A stretch of 20,637 bases of DNA from JBAYHA01 sp041666425 (GTDB taxonomy: Bacteria > Patescibacteriota > Patescibacteriia > UBA11705 > JABHMO01), in assembly GCA_041666425.1 (NCBI GenBank), contig JBAYHA010000012.1, forward strand, positions 1-20,637, read 5' to 3'. Positions 14,944 to 20,637 of the stretch are shown here, piece after piece. Under the pieces are notes generated by a model. The model was not told the origin of the DNA. It worked only from the letters and a program-made list of their open reading frames with translations, and ran no database searches. The number at the start of each line of letters is the position of its first letter. The first letter of the stretch is position 1. Made by a program: the position numbers and the translations under genes.

Positions 14944-16170
14944 TTATTTCGGTTTATCGTTCAATGCATCAATGATGTTTTGTTTTTCTTGATCCGTCAA
15001 TGAATCATCTCCGTAAAGGGATCGAGGGTCTTTGCCTGTATAGCGACGTCCAGAATTCAGTGGTGGCGACATTGTGGCACGGGCTGTTTGTCCATCTTTT
15101 TGCGCTTTTTCAAATATTCCGTTTATTTCGTCGTTAGAAAGTTCAGCGCCAGTTTGTGTTTTTTGAGTCAACTCCGTCAAAGTTATCGCAGGCATTCGCT
15201 CTGTTGGATGATCTTCCGTGGTTACGGCTTCTGCCGTAGAGGGATCAATCAAAAATTCTGGGGTGTTGAGATCCTGATATTCAATTTCTTCCGGATCAAT
15301 TATTTCGACTTTGCAATATTCACCAAATATTCCATAAGAAGTTTCGAGGTGAAAAGTTCTGCCTTTGCGGGATAGTAATAATGAGAAAGTCCCTGATTGC
15401 AGTTTGGATTTTATCAACAAATCAAGATTAGCCAGAGTTTTGAGATAATTAATAATTCCTTGTGCATATTTGGGTGGTGGTAGCATCATTTTTGTTTGTT
15501 TGTCATTAAGTAACATGCTAACGGAAAAATGGTTAGCTTGGGTATATCCAAAATAGACAAATTTCGTTTTGCGATGGATCGCATCGACGAGAATTAAATT
15601 AACCAATCGTTTGATAATTTCGTTTTCATCGGCAGGTGGATTAAAGTCATATGAATCACATGAGTGCTCGTCATTGTTGTTTGTTATTCCCAAATCAATG
15701 TTTTTTGTAACATGTTCAGGAAGTTTGATTACGAGTATTTTGTCCAATGGCGCAAGAATAAATTTGCAAATTTCCCATAACGTTTTAGCAGTTTTGGAGA
15801 TCAACCAACAGAGGAATAAAAGAAGATTACCGGAAATCATCCAAAATAATTTGAAGCCAAAAACAACAGCCATGATTTTTTTGTAATCACTAATAATCGT
15901 GGTGTCGTTTTTGTTTATTGCACAATAATATCGAGATATTGCTACTGCGGGAGGAGAATTTTTATCTGGATGAAATTTAAATATTTCCTTATTCTCTTCA
16001 AAAGTGAAAGGAAAAAAGATTTGTAATGCTCGTGTTTTTTGGAAATAAATAAAGCCGTATTCGTCGAAGTTAAGAAATCCGGCATGTAGGCTTTTGATAA
16101 TCAAAAAACCAAATAGATAACCGAGCAATAAATAGCCAAAAATAGACAAAATAATTATCCACCAAGTCAT
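14944..16170 (-). CDS. Membrane protein with a GspE/PilB-like domain lacking a P-loop
   Basis: 408 residues. Two membrane segments (~3-27 and ~99-124) are followed by a domain at ~181-272 that resembles the part of type II secretion / type IV pilus ATPases just before their Walker A motif: EIIKRLVNLILVDAIHR (compare PVVKLVNLILxxAI), LPPPKYAQGIINYLKTLANLD (compare the RLKILANLDI region), QSGTFSLLLSRKG, and TSYGIFGEYCKVEIID (compare PTxYGExxVLRLL). No GxxxxGKT follows, so it cannot bind ATP as those enzymes do. The last ~130 residues are acidic and low in structure. Strong ribosome site GGAGGTG 5 nt before the ATG. The domain call is pattern-based inference. Confidence 0.75.
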   Translation of the reverse strand: MTWWIIILSIFGYLLLGYLFGFLIIKSLHAGFLNFDEYGFIYFQKTRALQIFFPFTFEENKEIFKFHPDKNSPPAVAISRYYCAINKNDTTIISDYKKIMAVVFGFKLFWMISGNLLLFLCWLISKTAKTLWEICKFILAPLDKILVIKLPEHVTKNIDLGITNNNDEHSCDSYDFNPPADENEIIKRLVNLILVDAIHRKTKFVYFGYTQANHFSVSMLLNDKQTKMMLPPPKYAQGIINYLKTLANLDLLIKSKLQSGTFSLLLSRKGRTFHLETSYGIFGEYCKVEIIDPEEIEYQDLNTPEFLIDPSTAEAVTTEDHPTERMPAITLTELTQKTQTGAELSNDEINGIFEKAQKDGQTARATMSPPLNSGRRYTGKDPRSLYGDDSLTDQEKQNIIDALNDKPK

Positions 16171-16175
16171 GTCAG

Positions 16176-16182
16176 CACCTCC
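16176..16182 (-). promoter_or_regulatory. Strong ribosome binding site
   Basis: GGAGGTG on the minus strand lies 5 nt before the ATG at 16170. It is the only convincing Shine-Dalgarno site in front of a normal-sized gene in this window and fixes this start. Confidence 0.8.
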
Positions 16183-16230
16183 ATAAAAAAGTTATGTTGT
16201 CAAAAAACAGTCCATTGTTATCGTGTAGAT

Positions 16231-16259
16231 ACATTACAAAATTTTTTATAAAATGTCAA
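16231..16259 (-). promoter_or_regulatory. Promoter of the minus-strand membrane protein
   Basis: A perfect TTGACA -35 box (minus strand, 16259-16254) is followed after 17 bp by TAATGT (16236-16231) as a weak -10. Transcription would start near 16225, giving a ~55-nt leader that carries the GGAGGTG site. Confidence 0.5.
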
Positions 16260-16268
16260 GCCCGAAGT

Positions 16269-16297
16269 TTGGAGAAAAGTAAAAAAAAAGGTAGAAT
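16269..16297 (+). promoter_or_regulatory. Promoter of the manC-type gene
   Basis: TTGGAG (16269-16274), a 17-bp spacer, and TAGAAT (16292-16297). The predicted start of transcription is ~16304, one base before the ATG at 16305, so the mRNA would be leaderless. No ribosome site is present. Confidence 0.5.
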
Positions 16298-16304
16298 ATA
16301 GTAT

Positions 16305-17390
16305 ATGAAAATTATTATTATGGCCGGTGGCGGTGGAACCAGGCTGTGGCCGATCAGCAGAGAAAACAAGCCAAAACAGTTTTGTCGTTTGCTTGGTGAC
16401 AAAACGATGATTGAAGAAACTTTTGACAGAGTCAAAGATCATTTTGGAGTGGACAATATTTATATTTGTCTTAATGAAAATTTAAAAGAAGAAGCGCAAA
16501 AGTTATTGCCGGAAGTTTTGGAAGACCATTTTTTTATCGAGCCGGCAAAAAGAGATACATCTCCGGCTATGGCTTTTTGTTCAGCCAAGTTTTTGTCATT
16601 GAATATGGCCGATGAACCGATTGCCTTTATCCCATCGGATCATTTTATCGGAAATAAAGAAAAATTTTTGGCGCTTCTTGACAAAGCAGAAAATTTAATT
16701 AAAAAGACAGACAAAATGGTGGATATTGCCGTAACTCCAAATTTCCCTAGCACCACTTTGGGTTATACGCATATTGGTCGACTTTTGGAAAATGAAAACG
16801 GTATTGATGTTTATGAGTTTATCGGGCATACGGAAAAACCGGAATTTTCTCTGGCAAAAAAATATTTGCAAAGCCGAGAATATCTTTGGCATGCTTCATA
16901 TTATATGTGGACGGCCAAAAGAATTTTTGATGCGTATGAACAATGTTCCCCGGAAGATTATGTTAATTTGCAAAATTTGTTAGAATCATTAAGAACAAGA
17001 AATCAAGATAATGTCGAGAAGTATTTTGAAAATTTGCAAAAAAATTCTTTTGATTATGTTATTACCGAAAAGCTTTCTACCAATCAGGTGCTTATTTTAA
17101 AAGCGGATTTTGGTTGGAGTGATGTTGGCTCTTTTGAATCTTTGTATGATGCGCAAAAAAGTCAGGTTGACGCCAACGGAAATTTAATTATTGGAGATTT
17201 TTTAAGTTTTGATTCCAGCGATTGTTATATTAACTCGACTGAAAAGAAAATTATTGTTGGAATCGATGTCAGTGATTTGGTAATCGTTAATACTTCTGAC
17301 GCATTGTTAATTTGCCCAAAAAGCAAAACCTACAAAATAAAAAAAGTGGTTCAGAAACTAAAAGAAAATAACAAAAATGAGATATTATAA
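16305..17390 (+). CDS. manC: Mannose-1-phosphate guanylyltransferase
   Basis: Makes GDP-mannose from mannose-1-phosphate and GTP for surface glycans. 361 residues: only the nucleotidyltransferase part is present, without the C-terminal isomerase (cupin) domain of the bifunctional ManC/AlgA type. Visible motifs: the nucleotide loop MAGGGGTRLWPISRENKPKQF at the N terminus, EPAKRDTSPAMAF (~79-91), FIPSDHFI, TTLGYTHIG, VYEFIGHTEKPE, LWHASYYMWTA and FGWSDVGSFESLY. Small differences from sugar-phosphate thymidylyltransferases (WP-SR and KPKQF rather than RLxP) support the mannose enzyme. It is divergent from the gene at 14944. Acceptor glycosyltransferases are not in the window. Confidence 0.92.
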   Translation: MKIIIMAGGGGTRLWPISRENKPKQFCRLLGDKTMIEETFDRVKDHFGVDNIYICLNENLKEEAQKLLPEVLEDHFFIEPAKRDTSPAMAFCSAKFLSLNMADEPIAFIPSDHFIGNKEKFLALLDKAENLIKKTDKMVDIAVTPNFPSTTLGYTHIGRLLENENGIDVYEFIGHTEKPEFSLAKKYLQSREYLWHASYYMWTAKRIFDAYEQCSPEDYVNLQNLLESLRTRNQDNVEKYFENLQKNSFDYVITEKLSTNQVLILKADFGWSDVGSFESLYDAQKSQVDANGNLIIGDFLSFDSSDCYINSTEKKIIVGIDVSDLVIVNTSDALLICPKSKTYKIKKVVQKLKENNKNEIL

Positions 17391-17587
17391 TTGAGGAAGC
17401 TCTGATAAAGTCGCATTACAACGAAACTTTTATAATTTCGTCGCGAAAAGTTAAAAAAGAGATGAGGCCTATTTGCTAAAATAAGCCGAAGATCTTTTTC
17501 AACTTTGCAGCAGAAATTTAAAAGTAGCAGATGAATAGACTTTTTCAGCGATTCCTTGAGTCTTTCCTAAGAAAAAATTATCAAAAT
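17391..17587. other. Gene-free stretch before mltG
   Basis: About 200 bp with no convincing gene. Two hairpins can form: arms at 17425-17431 and 17446-17452, and an imperfect one at 17466-17487 (ggcctattt / aaataagcc). Neither has a T-run directly after it. An in-frame ATG at 17531 could extend mltG by 19 residues. Confidence 0.4.
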
Positions 17588-18592
17588 ATGAAAACAAAAA
17601 GAATATTCCTGGCTGTTGTTGTTGGTTTGTTGATTTTTTCCATTTATTTCAACAAAAAAATCAGTGCGCCGAATGAAAACTTTTTTGGTGATAAAGTTTT
17701 TAAAATTGAAAAAGGAGATGGAATAAAAAAAATTGCTGATAATTTACACGAGCAGGGTTTTTTGGATAGTGTTTTTTGGTTCAAGGTTTATGTTGGAGCA
17801 AGTGGAAACAAAAATAAATTTTACGATGGCGAATATGGTCTGCGCACAGATTTCAGTATCAAAGATTTGGTAAAAACTTTGGTCACAAAGTCGGCCAACA
17901 ATCGTGGAGAGGTGGATATAACTTTGCTTGAAGGTTGGAGTATCGCGGATTATGACAATTATCTGGCCGAAAAAAATATTTTAAAAAAGGGTGAATTTTT
18001 TGATTTTGCCGAAAAGTTTGACGGATTACAATATGATTTTTTGTTTAACCGACCAAAAAATGCTGATTTGGAAGGATTCCTTTACCCTGACACTTATCGA
18101 ATCTATGAAAATTCAACGGCCGAAGATATTGGCAAAAAAATGTTAGAAAATTTTGGGAATAAATTAACTTCGGAATTGCGAGAAGAAATAAAAAAACAAA
18201 AAAAGAGCATTTTTGAAGTGATAACGTTGGCCAGTATTGTGGAAAAAGAAATGTTTGGTTATGAAAATCGTCAAATTGTGGCGGATGTTTTTTTGAAACG
18301 GTTAAAAGTCGGGATGGCATTGCAATCTGACGCGACGATAAATTTTATTACGCAAAAGGGAATTGCCGCACCTAGTTATACGGATCTTCAAGTCAAAAGC
18401 GCGTATAATACTTACAAAAATAAAGGATTGACACCGGGACCGATTTGCAATCCAAGTATTGAAGCGATTAAGGCCGTAGTCTATCCGGCCAAAACCGATT
18501 ATTGGTATTTTCTTACTACCAAAGACGGTCAAATAATTTTTAGTCGAACTCATGACGAGCATGTTGCCAATAAATATAAATATTTAAAATAG
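17588..18592 (+). CDS. mltG: Endolytic murein transglycosylase (MltG/YceG-like)
   Basis: Cuts nascent peptidoglycan strands at the inner membrane and sets glycan chain length. 334 residues from the ATG at 17588; the alternative ATG at 17531 adds 19 residues before the membrane anchor. Domains: a basic start and one membrane segment (~5-20), a LysM-like part (FKIEKGDGIKKIADNLHEQG, ~38-57), and the YceG catalytic domain with LEGFLYPDTYRIY (~161-173), the catalytic-Glu motif LASIVEKE (~214-221), ALQSDATINF, and SAYNTYKNKGLTPGPICNPS near the C terminus. The C-terminal FSRTHDEHVANKYKYL is the typical end. It lies 7 bp before the translin-family gene. Confidence 0.94.
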   Translation: MKTKRIFLAVVVGLLIFSIYFNKKISAPNENFFGDKVFKIEKGDGIKKIADNLHEQGFLDSVFWFKVYVGASGNKNKFYDGEYGLRTDFSIKDLVKTLVTKSANNRGEVDITLLEGWSIADYDNYLAEKNILKKGEFFDFAEKFDGLQYDFLFNRPKNADLEGFLYPDTYRIYENSTAEDIGKKMLENFGNKLTSELREEIKKQKKSIFEVITLASIVEKEMFGYENRQIVADVFLKRLKVGMALQSDATINFITQKGIAAPSYTDLQVKSAYNTYKNKGLTPGPICNPSIEAIKAVVYPAKTDYWYFLTTKDGQIIFSRTHDEHVANKYKYLK

Positions 18593-18599
18593 TAATTTT

Positions 18600-19175
18600 A
18601 TGATGAATAGAGATTTTTGGGAAAAAGTTTTTGCCGATCACAAAGCGGGGGATATTTCACGCCGAAAAATAATCGCCGAAAGTGCCGGAGCGCAACATTT
18701 GGCAAAACAAGTGATATTTGATTTGCAAAGAGGCAATAATGAGGATGCTATAACGAAATTTAATCAGTCTCTCGAAAGTTTAAAAAGTTTACAAGAACGT
18801 TTTGGTGAAAATCAACGTTTGCGTAATGAAGGTTCTTGGAAATCGGCGATTGAAGAGTTTGCCGAGGCTAAACTTTTTATGGATTTTTGTCTTAAAAAGG
18901 AAATTTCCGATATTCCGGAATTAAAAGTCGAAACCGAAGAATATCTTGGTGGTCTGAGCGATATGACGGGCGAAATTGTGCGCATGATGGTTATTTGGAC
19001 AATCAAAAATGATTTTGCAAAAGTGCAAAAAGGACATGAAGTTATCAGCGAGGTAATTGCTGAATTGATGAAAAATAATTTTGGTGGATATCTTCGCACA
19101 AAATTTGACCAAGCCAAGAAAAATCTGCAACGCGCCGAGCAGATTCTTTATGATTGGAAAATTAACAGGGAATAA
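18600..19175 (+). CDS. Translin-family protein
   Basis: 191 residues, all helical, matching the translin/TRAX fold by pattern: RRKIIAESAGAQHLAKQVIFDLQRG at the N terminus (R..I..S...I..SK..IF..HR in the family), a middle helix SAIEEFAEAKLFMDF (81-95), VETEEYLGGLSDMTGEIVRM (110-129), and a C-terminal LRTKFDQAKKNLQRAEQILYD. Acidic residues E86, E89, D121 and E125 fall where TRAX-type nucleases hold their catalytic cluster, so nuclease activity is possible. Translins form octameric rings that bind single-stranded RNA or DNA. The family is well known in eukaryotes and some archaea. Start is ATG-ATG (18600 or 18603). Probably cotranscribed with mltG. The match is by pattern recognition only. Confidence 0.8.
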   Translation: MMNRDFWEKVFADHKAGDISRRKIIAESAGAQHLAKQVIFDLQRGNNEDAITKFNQSLESLKSLQERFGENQRLRNEGSWKSAIEEFAEAKLFMDFCLKKEISDIPELKVETEEYLGGLSDMTGEIVRMMVIWTIKNDFAKVQKGHEVISEVIAELMKNNFGGYLRTKFDQAKKNLQRAEQILYDWKINRE

Positions 19176-19207
19176 TTAAAACATTTATCAATCCAATATC
19201 AAGCCAA

Positions 19208-19333
19208 TTTGTCATTCCGACAAAACTTCCTACTTTGTCATTTCGAGTGAACGAAGTGAATGGCAATGCCCTGTCGAATGACAGGGAGAAATCTTTTTAA
19301 AAATAATAAATACAATTACCCGAGATGACAAAA
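19208..19333. repeat. Dispersed palindromic repeat, copy B (composite)
   Basis: Two left-end copies occur (tttgtcattccgac at 19208 and tttgtcatttcgag at ~19235), then gaagtgaatgg, an internal 7-bp hairpin (ccctgtc/gacaggg, 19269-19286), agaaatcttttt, and the right end cgagatgacaaa (to 19333). The ends match copies A and C. It fills most of the 184-bp gap between two genes. Confidence 0.75.
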
Positions 19334-19359
19334 TATTGAGAAAAATGGTTTAAATTTTT

Positions 19360-19797
19360 ATGTTTAACAATCGCTCGCAAGTCGAAGAAGATTTGGCGCA
19401 AAAAAATCAAGAGTATTTGGAACAAAAGAGACAACAGCTTGATGAAATGAAGGGCCAAGGAAAAGAGAAAAAGCCAAAAAGTTTGGCCTACAAATTTTGT
19501 TGTTGGGGAATGGTTTTGTTGTTGGCCGTTTCCGGAACGGTTATTTATTATTTTGTTGTGAATATCAAAGAGGAAGTTATTTCTGAATATCGACAAAGAA
19601 AGGATGATTTTCAAAAAGTGATGCCGACAGCAAAAGATGAATTAAAAAACAGTTTACAAAATGCGGAAGCTTTGTATAATGATACAGCTGAAAAAATTAC
19701 CGAAACGCAAGAAAAAATCGATACAGCCAAAGAAACGGTCGAAAAAGCGGAAAATTTGTATGACCAAGCCAATGAAGTTATTTCGCAAGTAAAATAA
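19360..19797 (+). CDS. Single-TM coiled-coil protein of unknown function
   Basis: 145 residues: a charged N-terminal region (~1-43, rich in Gln, Glu, Lys), one membrane segment (~48-67, WGMVLLLAVSGTVIYYFVV) and a C-terminal coiled coil of ~75 residues with a heptad-like spread of small and hydrophobic residues (AEKITETQEKIDTAKETVEK). No enzyme motif. I do not recognise the family; a scaffold or envelope role is possible. It stands between two palindromic repeats and is the last protein gene before a long non-coding stretch. Confidence 0.7.
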   Translation: MFNNRSQVEEDLAQKNQEYLEQKRQQLDEMKGQGKEKKPKSLAYKFCCWGMVLLLAVSGTVIYYFVVNIKEEVISEYRQRKDDFQKVMPTAKDELKNSLQNAEALYNDTAEKITETQEKIDTAKETVEKAENLYDQANEVISQVK

Positions 19798-19819
19798 AAA
19801 TTAGTTGTAAGATATAATA

Positions 19820-20015
19820 GCGTTGTTTATAGTTTATCGAATGATTAATTTGTCATTTCGACCTGCCTGCGCGTAGCCAAGCAACGCTTCGGCGGAGGCA
19901 CGGCTAAGTGAAACGCATGGAGAAATCTTTTCTATATAGTAAATATAACATTGGATTTTTACTTGTTTAAAAAGATCTCTCCACTTCGGTCGAGATGACA
20001 AAATGTAAACAACGC
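19820..20015. repeat. Long palindromic repeat, copy C (MITE-like)
   Basis: Outer arms gcgttgttta (19820-19829) and taaacaacgc (20006-20015) pair perfectly. Inside them the family ends tttgtcatttcgacc (19849) and ggtcgagatgacaaa (to 20003) pair again, with ggagaaatctttt and aaaagatctctcc as an inner stem. The element could fold into one ~196-nt hairpin. The left side holds a short GC-rich insert (19863-19915). No transposase is present. Confidence 0.8.
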
Positions 20016-20055
20016 TTAATATTCTTACACATTAGTATAAAATAATTAGTACAAA

Positions 20056-20082
20056 AAAAATCGCCTGATAAAGGCGATTTTT
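20056..20082. terminator. Bidirectional terminator
   Basis: An 11-bp stem (aaaaatcgcct, 20056-20066, with aggcgattttt, 20072-20082) and a 5-nt loop. A-runs and T-runs on both sides let it work on either strand. Confidence 0.85.
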
Positions 20083-20118
20083 GACAAAAAGAAAAGCCAC
20101 ACTTGTTTCAAGTGTGGC
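20083..20118 (-). terminator. Terminator of the minus-strand RNA
   Basis: A perfect 10-bp GC-rich stem (gccacacttg, 20096-20105, with caagtgtggc, 20109-20118) and a 3-nt loop. On the minus strand it is followed directly by TTTTCTTTTTG. This orientation shows that a transcript enters from the right and ends here. Confidence 0.88.
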
Positions 20119-20125
20119 CGAGAAT

Positions 20126-20152
20126 TCAAAGAAATCCACTCAGGTGCTTCAT
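20126..20152 (-). CDS. Tiny SD-led ORF (MKHLSGFL)
   Basis: Minus-strand GAGGTG at 20162-20157, then 4 nt, then ATG (20152-20150), eight codons and TGA. It sits directly before the terminator at 20118. It may be a leader peptide or chance. The same Leu-Ser-Gly-Phe core occurs in the ORF at 20487-20510. Confidence 0.25.
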   Translation of the reverse strand: MKHLSGFL

Positions 20153-20486
20153 TTATCACCTCAAAGTGTTGTTGAGGGCAAGACCACGACGAGGGTGGTT
20201 GCCCTGTTAATCTTAGATCCGGCTCTTTTTCGATTTTTTTTATAGAGCCGGCGCCTTGGAACCCCAGCCGAAGGCTTCTTCTCCAGCCGAGGAATTACCT
20301 TAATACATGATCAGTCTCACCTTTCCCTCCATGTAAAATTGTTCAGGCAACCCTTTGTTCGGAACACACTAGTTCTTCCGATATTTTTGAACAGGTTGCC
20401 TAGGAACACTTTTCATGCCTGCTGTTGTGCTTCTTAAAGCAGGCGGTTAGGGTTGTTGAATTGTTAGGACAGGTAGCGGTAAATTG

Positions 20487-20510
20487 TCAGGTAAACCCGG
20501 ACAAATACAT
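20487..20510 (-). CDS. Tiny SD-led ORF (MYLSGFT)
   Basis: Minus-strand AGGAGG at 20520-20515, then 4 nt, then ATG (20510-20508), seven codons and TGA. The ribosome site is one of the best in the window. The Leu-Ser-Gly-Phe core is shared with 20126-20152 but uses different codons for Leu, Ser and Gly. Function unknown. Confidence 0.25.
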   Translation of the reverse strand: MYLSGFT

Positions 20511-20637
20511 GGCACCTCCTCTGTGGTTTTGTTGTTTTTTGCTCCGTAGCTGGGAGCACAGCCTTCACCACAGCATCGAACAGCACATCAAATTCTGTGG
20601 TGGTTCGAACCAGTTACTTCGGGGGACCTCTAATCAT

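Larger units (their letters stand above)
20119..20637 (-). ncRNA. Candidate large structured RNA (partial, 5' end beyond window)
   Basis: About 520 bases with no usable protein frame on either strand, ending in a strong minus-strand terminator. Six sampled 60-base lines from 20161 on hold 42-50% G+C by hand count, clearly richer than the AT-rich genes around it. Stems seen: 20175-20205 (11 bp with a 2-nt bulge), 20219-20226/20244-20251 (8 bp, long A-rich loop on the minus strand), 20345-20352/20394-20401 (8 bp) enclosing 20360-20364/20376-20380, 20417-20423/20438-20444 (7 bp), 20521-20527/20567-20573 (7 bp) enclosing 20541-20545/20553-20557, and a 12-bp palindrome at 20601-20612. I do not recognise it as tmRNA, RNase P RNA, SRP RNA, 6S RNA, rRNA or a known riboswitch. 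An alternative is a long leader or a 3' region of a gene beyond the edge. Confidence 0.55.

Noticed and set aside
19208..20015. CRISPR array
   Set aside because: The repeats are inverted, differ in length and are not regularly spaced; no cas gene is present.
20467..20502. Segment resembling a 23S rRNA core motif (ggtagcg ... gtcaggtaa)
   Set aside because: Only short words match; flanking bases do not fit 23S rRNA, and the terminator shows transcription from the other strand.
20119..20637. tmRNA, RNase P RNA or SRP RNA
   Set aside because: I found no tag-peptide frame, no RNase P conserved regions (only a loose GGTAAACCC), and no SRP Alu/S-domain signature.

Overview
The window looks like a chromosomal segment of an uncultivated Candidate Phyla Radiation (Patescibacteria, Parcubacteria-like) bacterium. 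This is inferred from AT-rich, lysine-rich coding sequence, very tight gene packing, many short membrane proteins, a cytosolic group 3b [NiFe] hydrogenase beside glycolytic genes, and short dispersed palindromes. TAA, TAG and TGA all end genes, so the UGA=Gly code of Gracilibacteria/Absconditabacteria does not apply.

Layout. 1-860: the C-terminal end of a LexA/S24-type repressor, a ~300 bp gap with a strong hairpin and tiny ORFs, an 83-residue protein that may belong to an SOS-polymerase accessory family, and a terminator. 906-5166: a compact hydrogenase operon in the order beta (Fe-S), gamma (FAD/NAD(P)), a two-TM PH-like membrane protein, delta (small subunit), alpha (large subunit), joined by 4-nt overlaps. 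5210-12522: lower glycolysis (pgk, eno, two tandem gpmI copies) mixed with a SIMPL-domain protein and two unrecognised small proteins. 12551-14909: mutM, then divergently arranged lipid-phosphatase genes (a DUF212/PAP2-like gene and uppP). 14944-16170 (minus): a membrane protein carrying a GspE/PilB-like domain without a P-loop. 16305-19797: manC-type mannose-1-phosphate guanylyltransferase, mltG, a translin-family protein, and a coiled-coil membrane protein. 19798-20637: no protein gene; a long palindromic repeat, two terminators, and a GC-rich, hairpin-rich stretch that is probably a minus-strand structured RNA running off the right edge.

How the genes work together. Glycolysis from 1,3-bisphosphoglycerate to phosphoenolpyruvate sits next to a soluble NAD(P)-linked hydrogenase, which fits a fermenter that disposes of reducing power as H2 or reuses it. 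uppP, mltG and manC serve the cell envelope. mutM and the LexA remnant serve DNA repair.

Most unusual points: (1) the GC-rich candidate RNA at the right end, with alternative pairings and two tiny Shine-Dalgarno-led ORFs sharing Leu-Ser-Gly-Phe; (2) a hydrogenase large subunit lacking both the conserved proton-gate Glu and any C-terminal maturation peptide; (3) a translin homologue; (4) a P-loop-less secretion-ATPase-like membrane protein; (5) tandem divergent gpmI genes; (6) near absence of Shine-Dalgarno sites, with -10 boxes just upstream of start codons, suggesting leaderless mRNAs.
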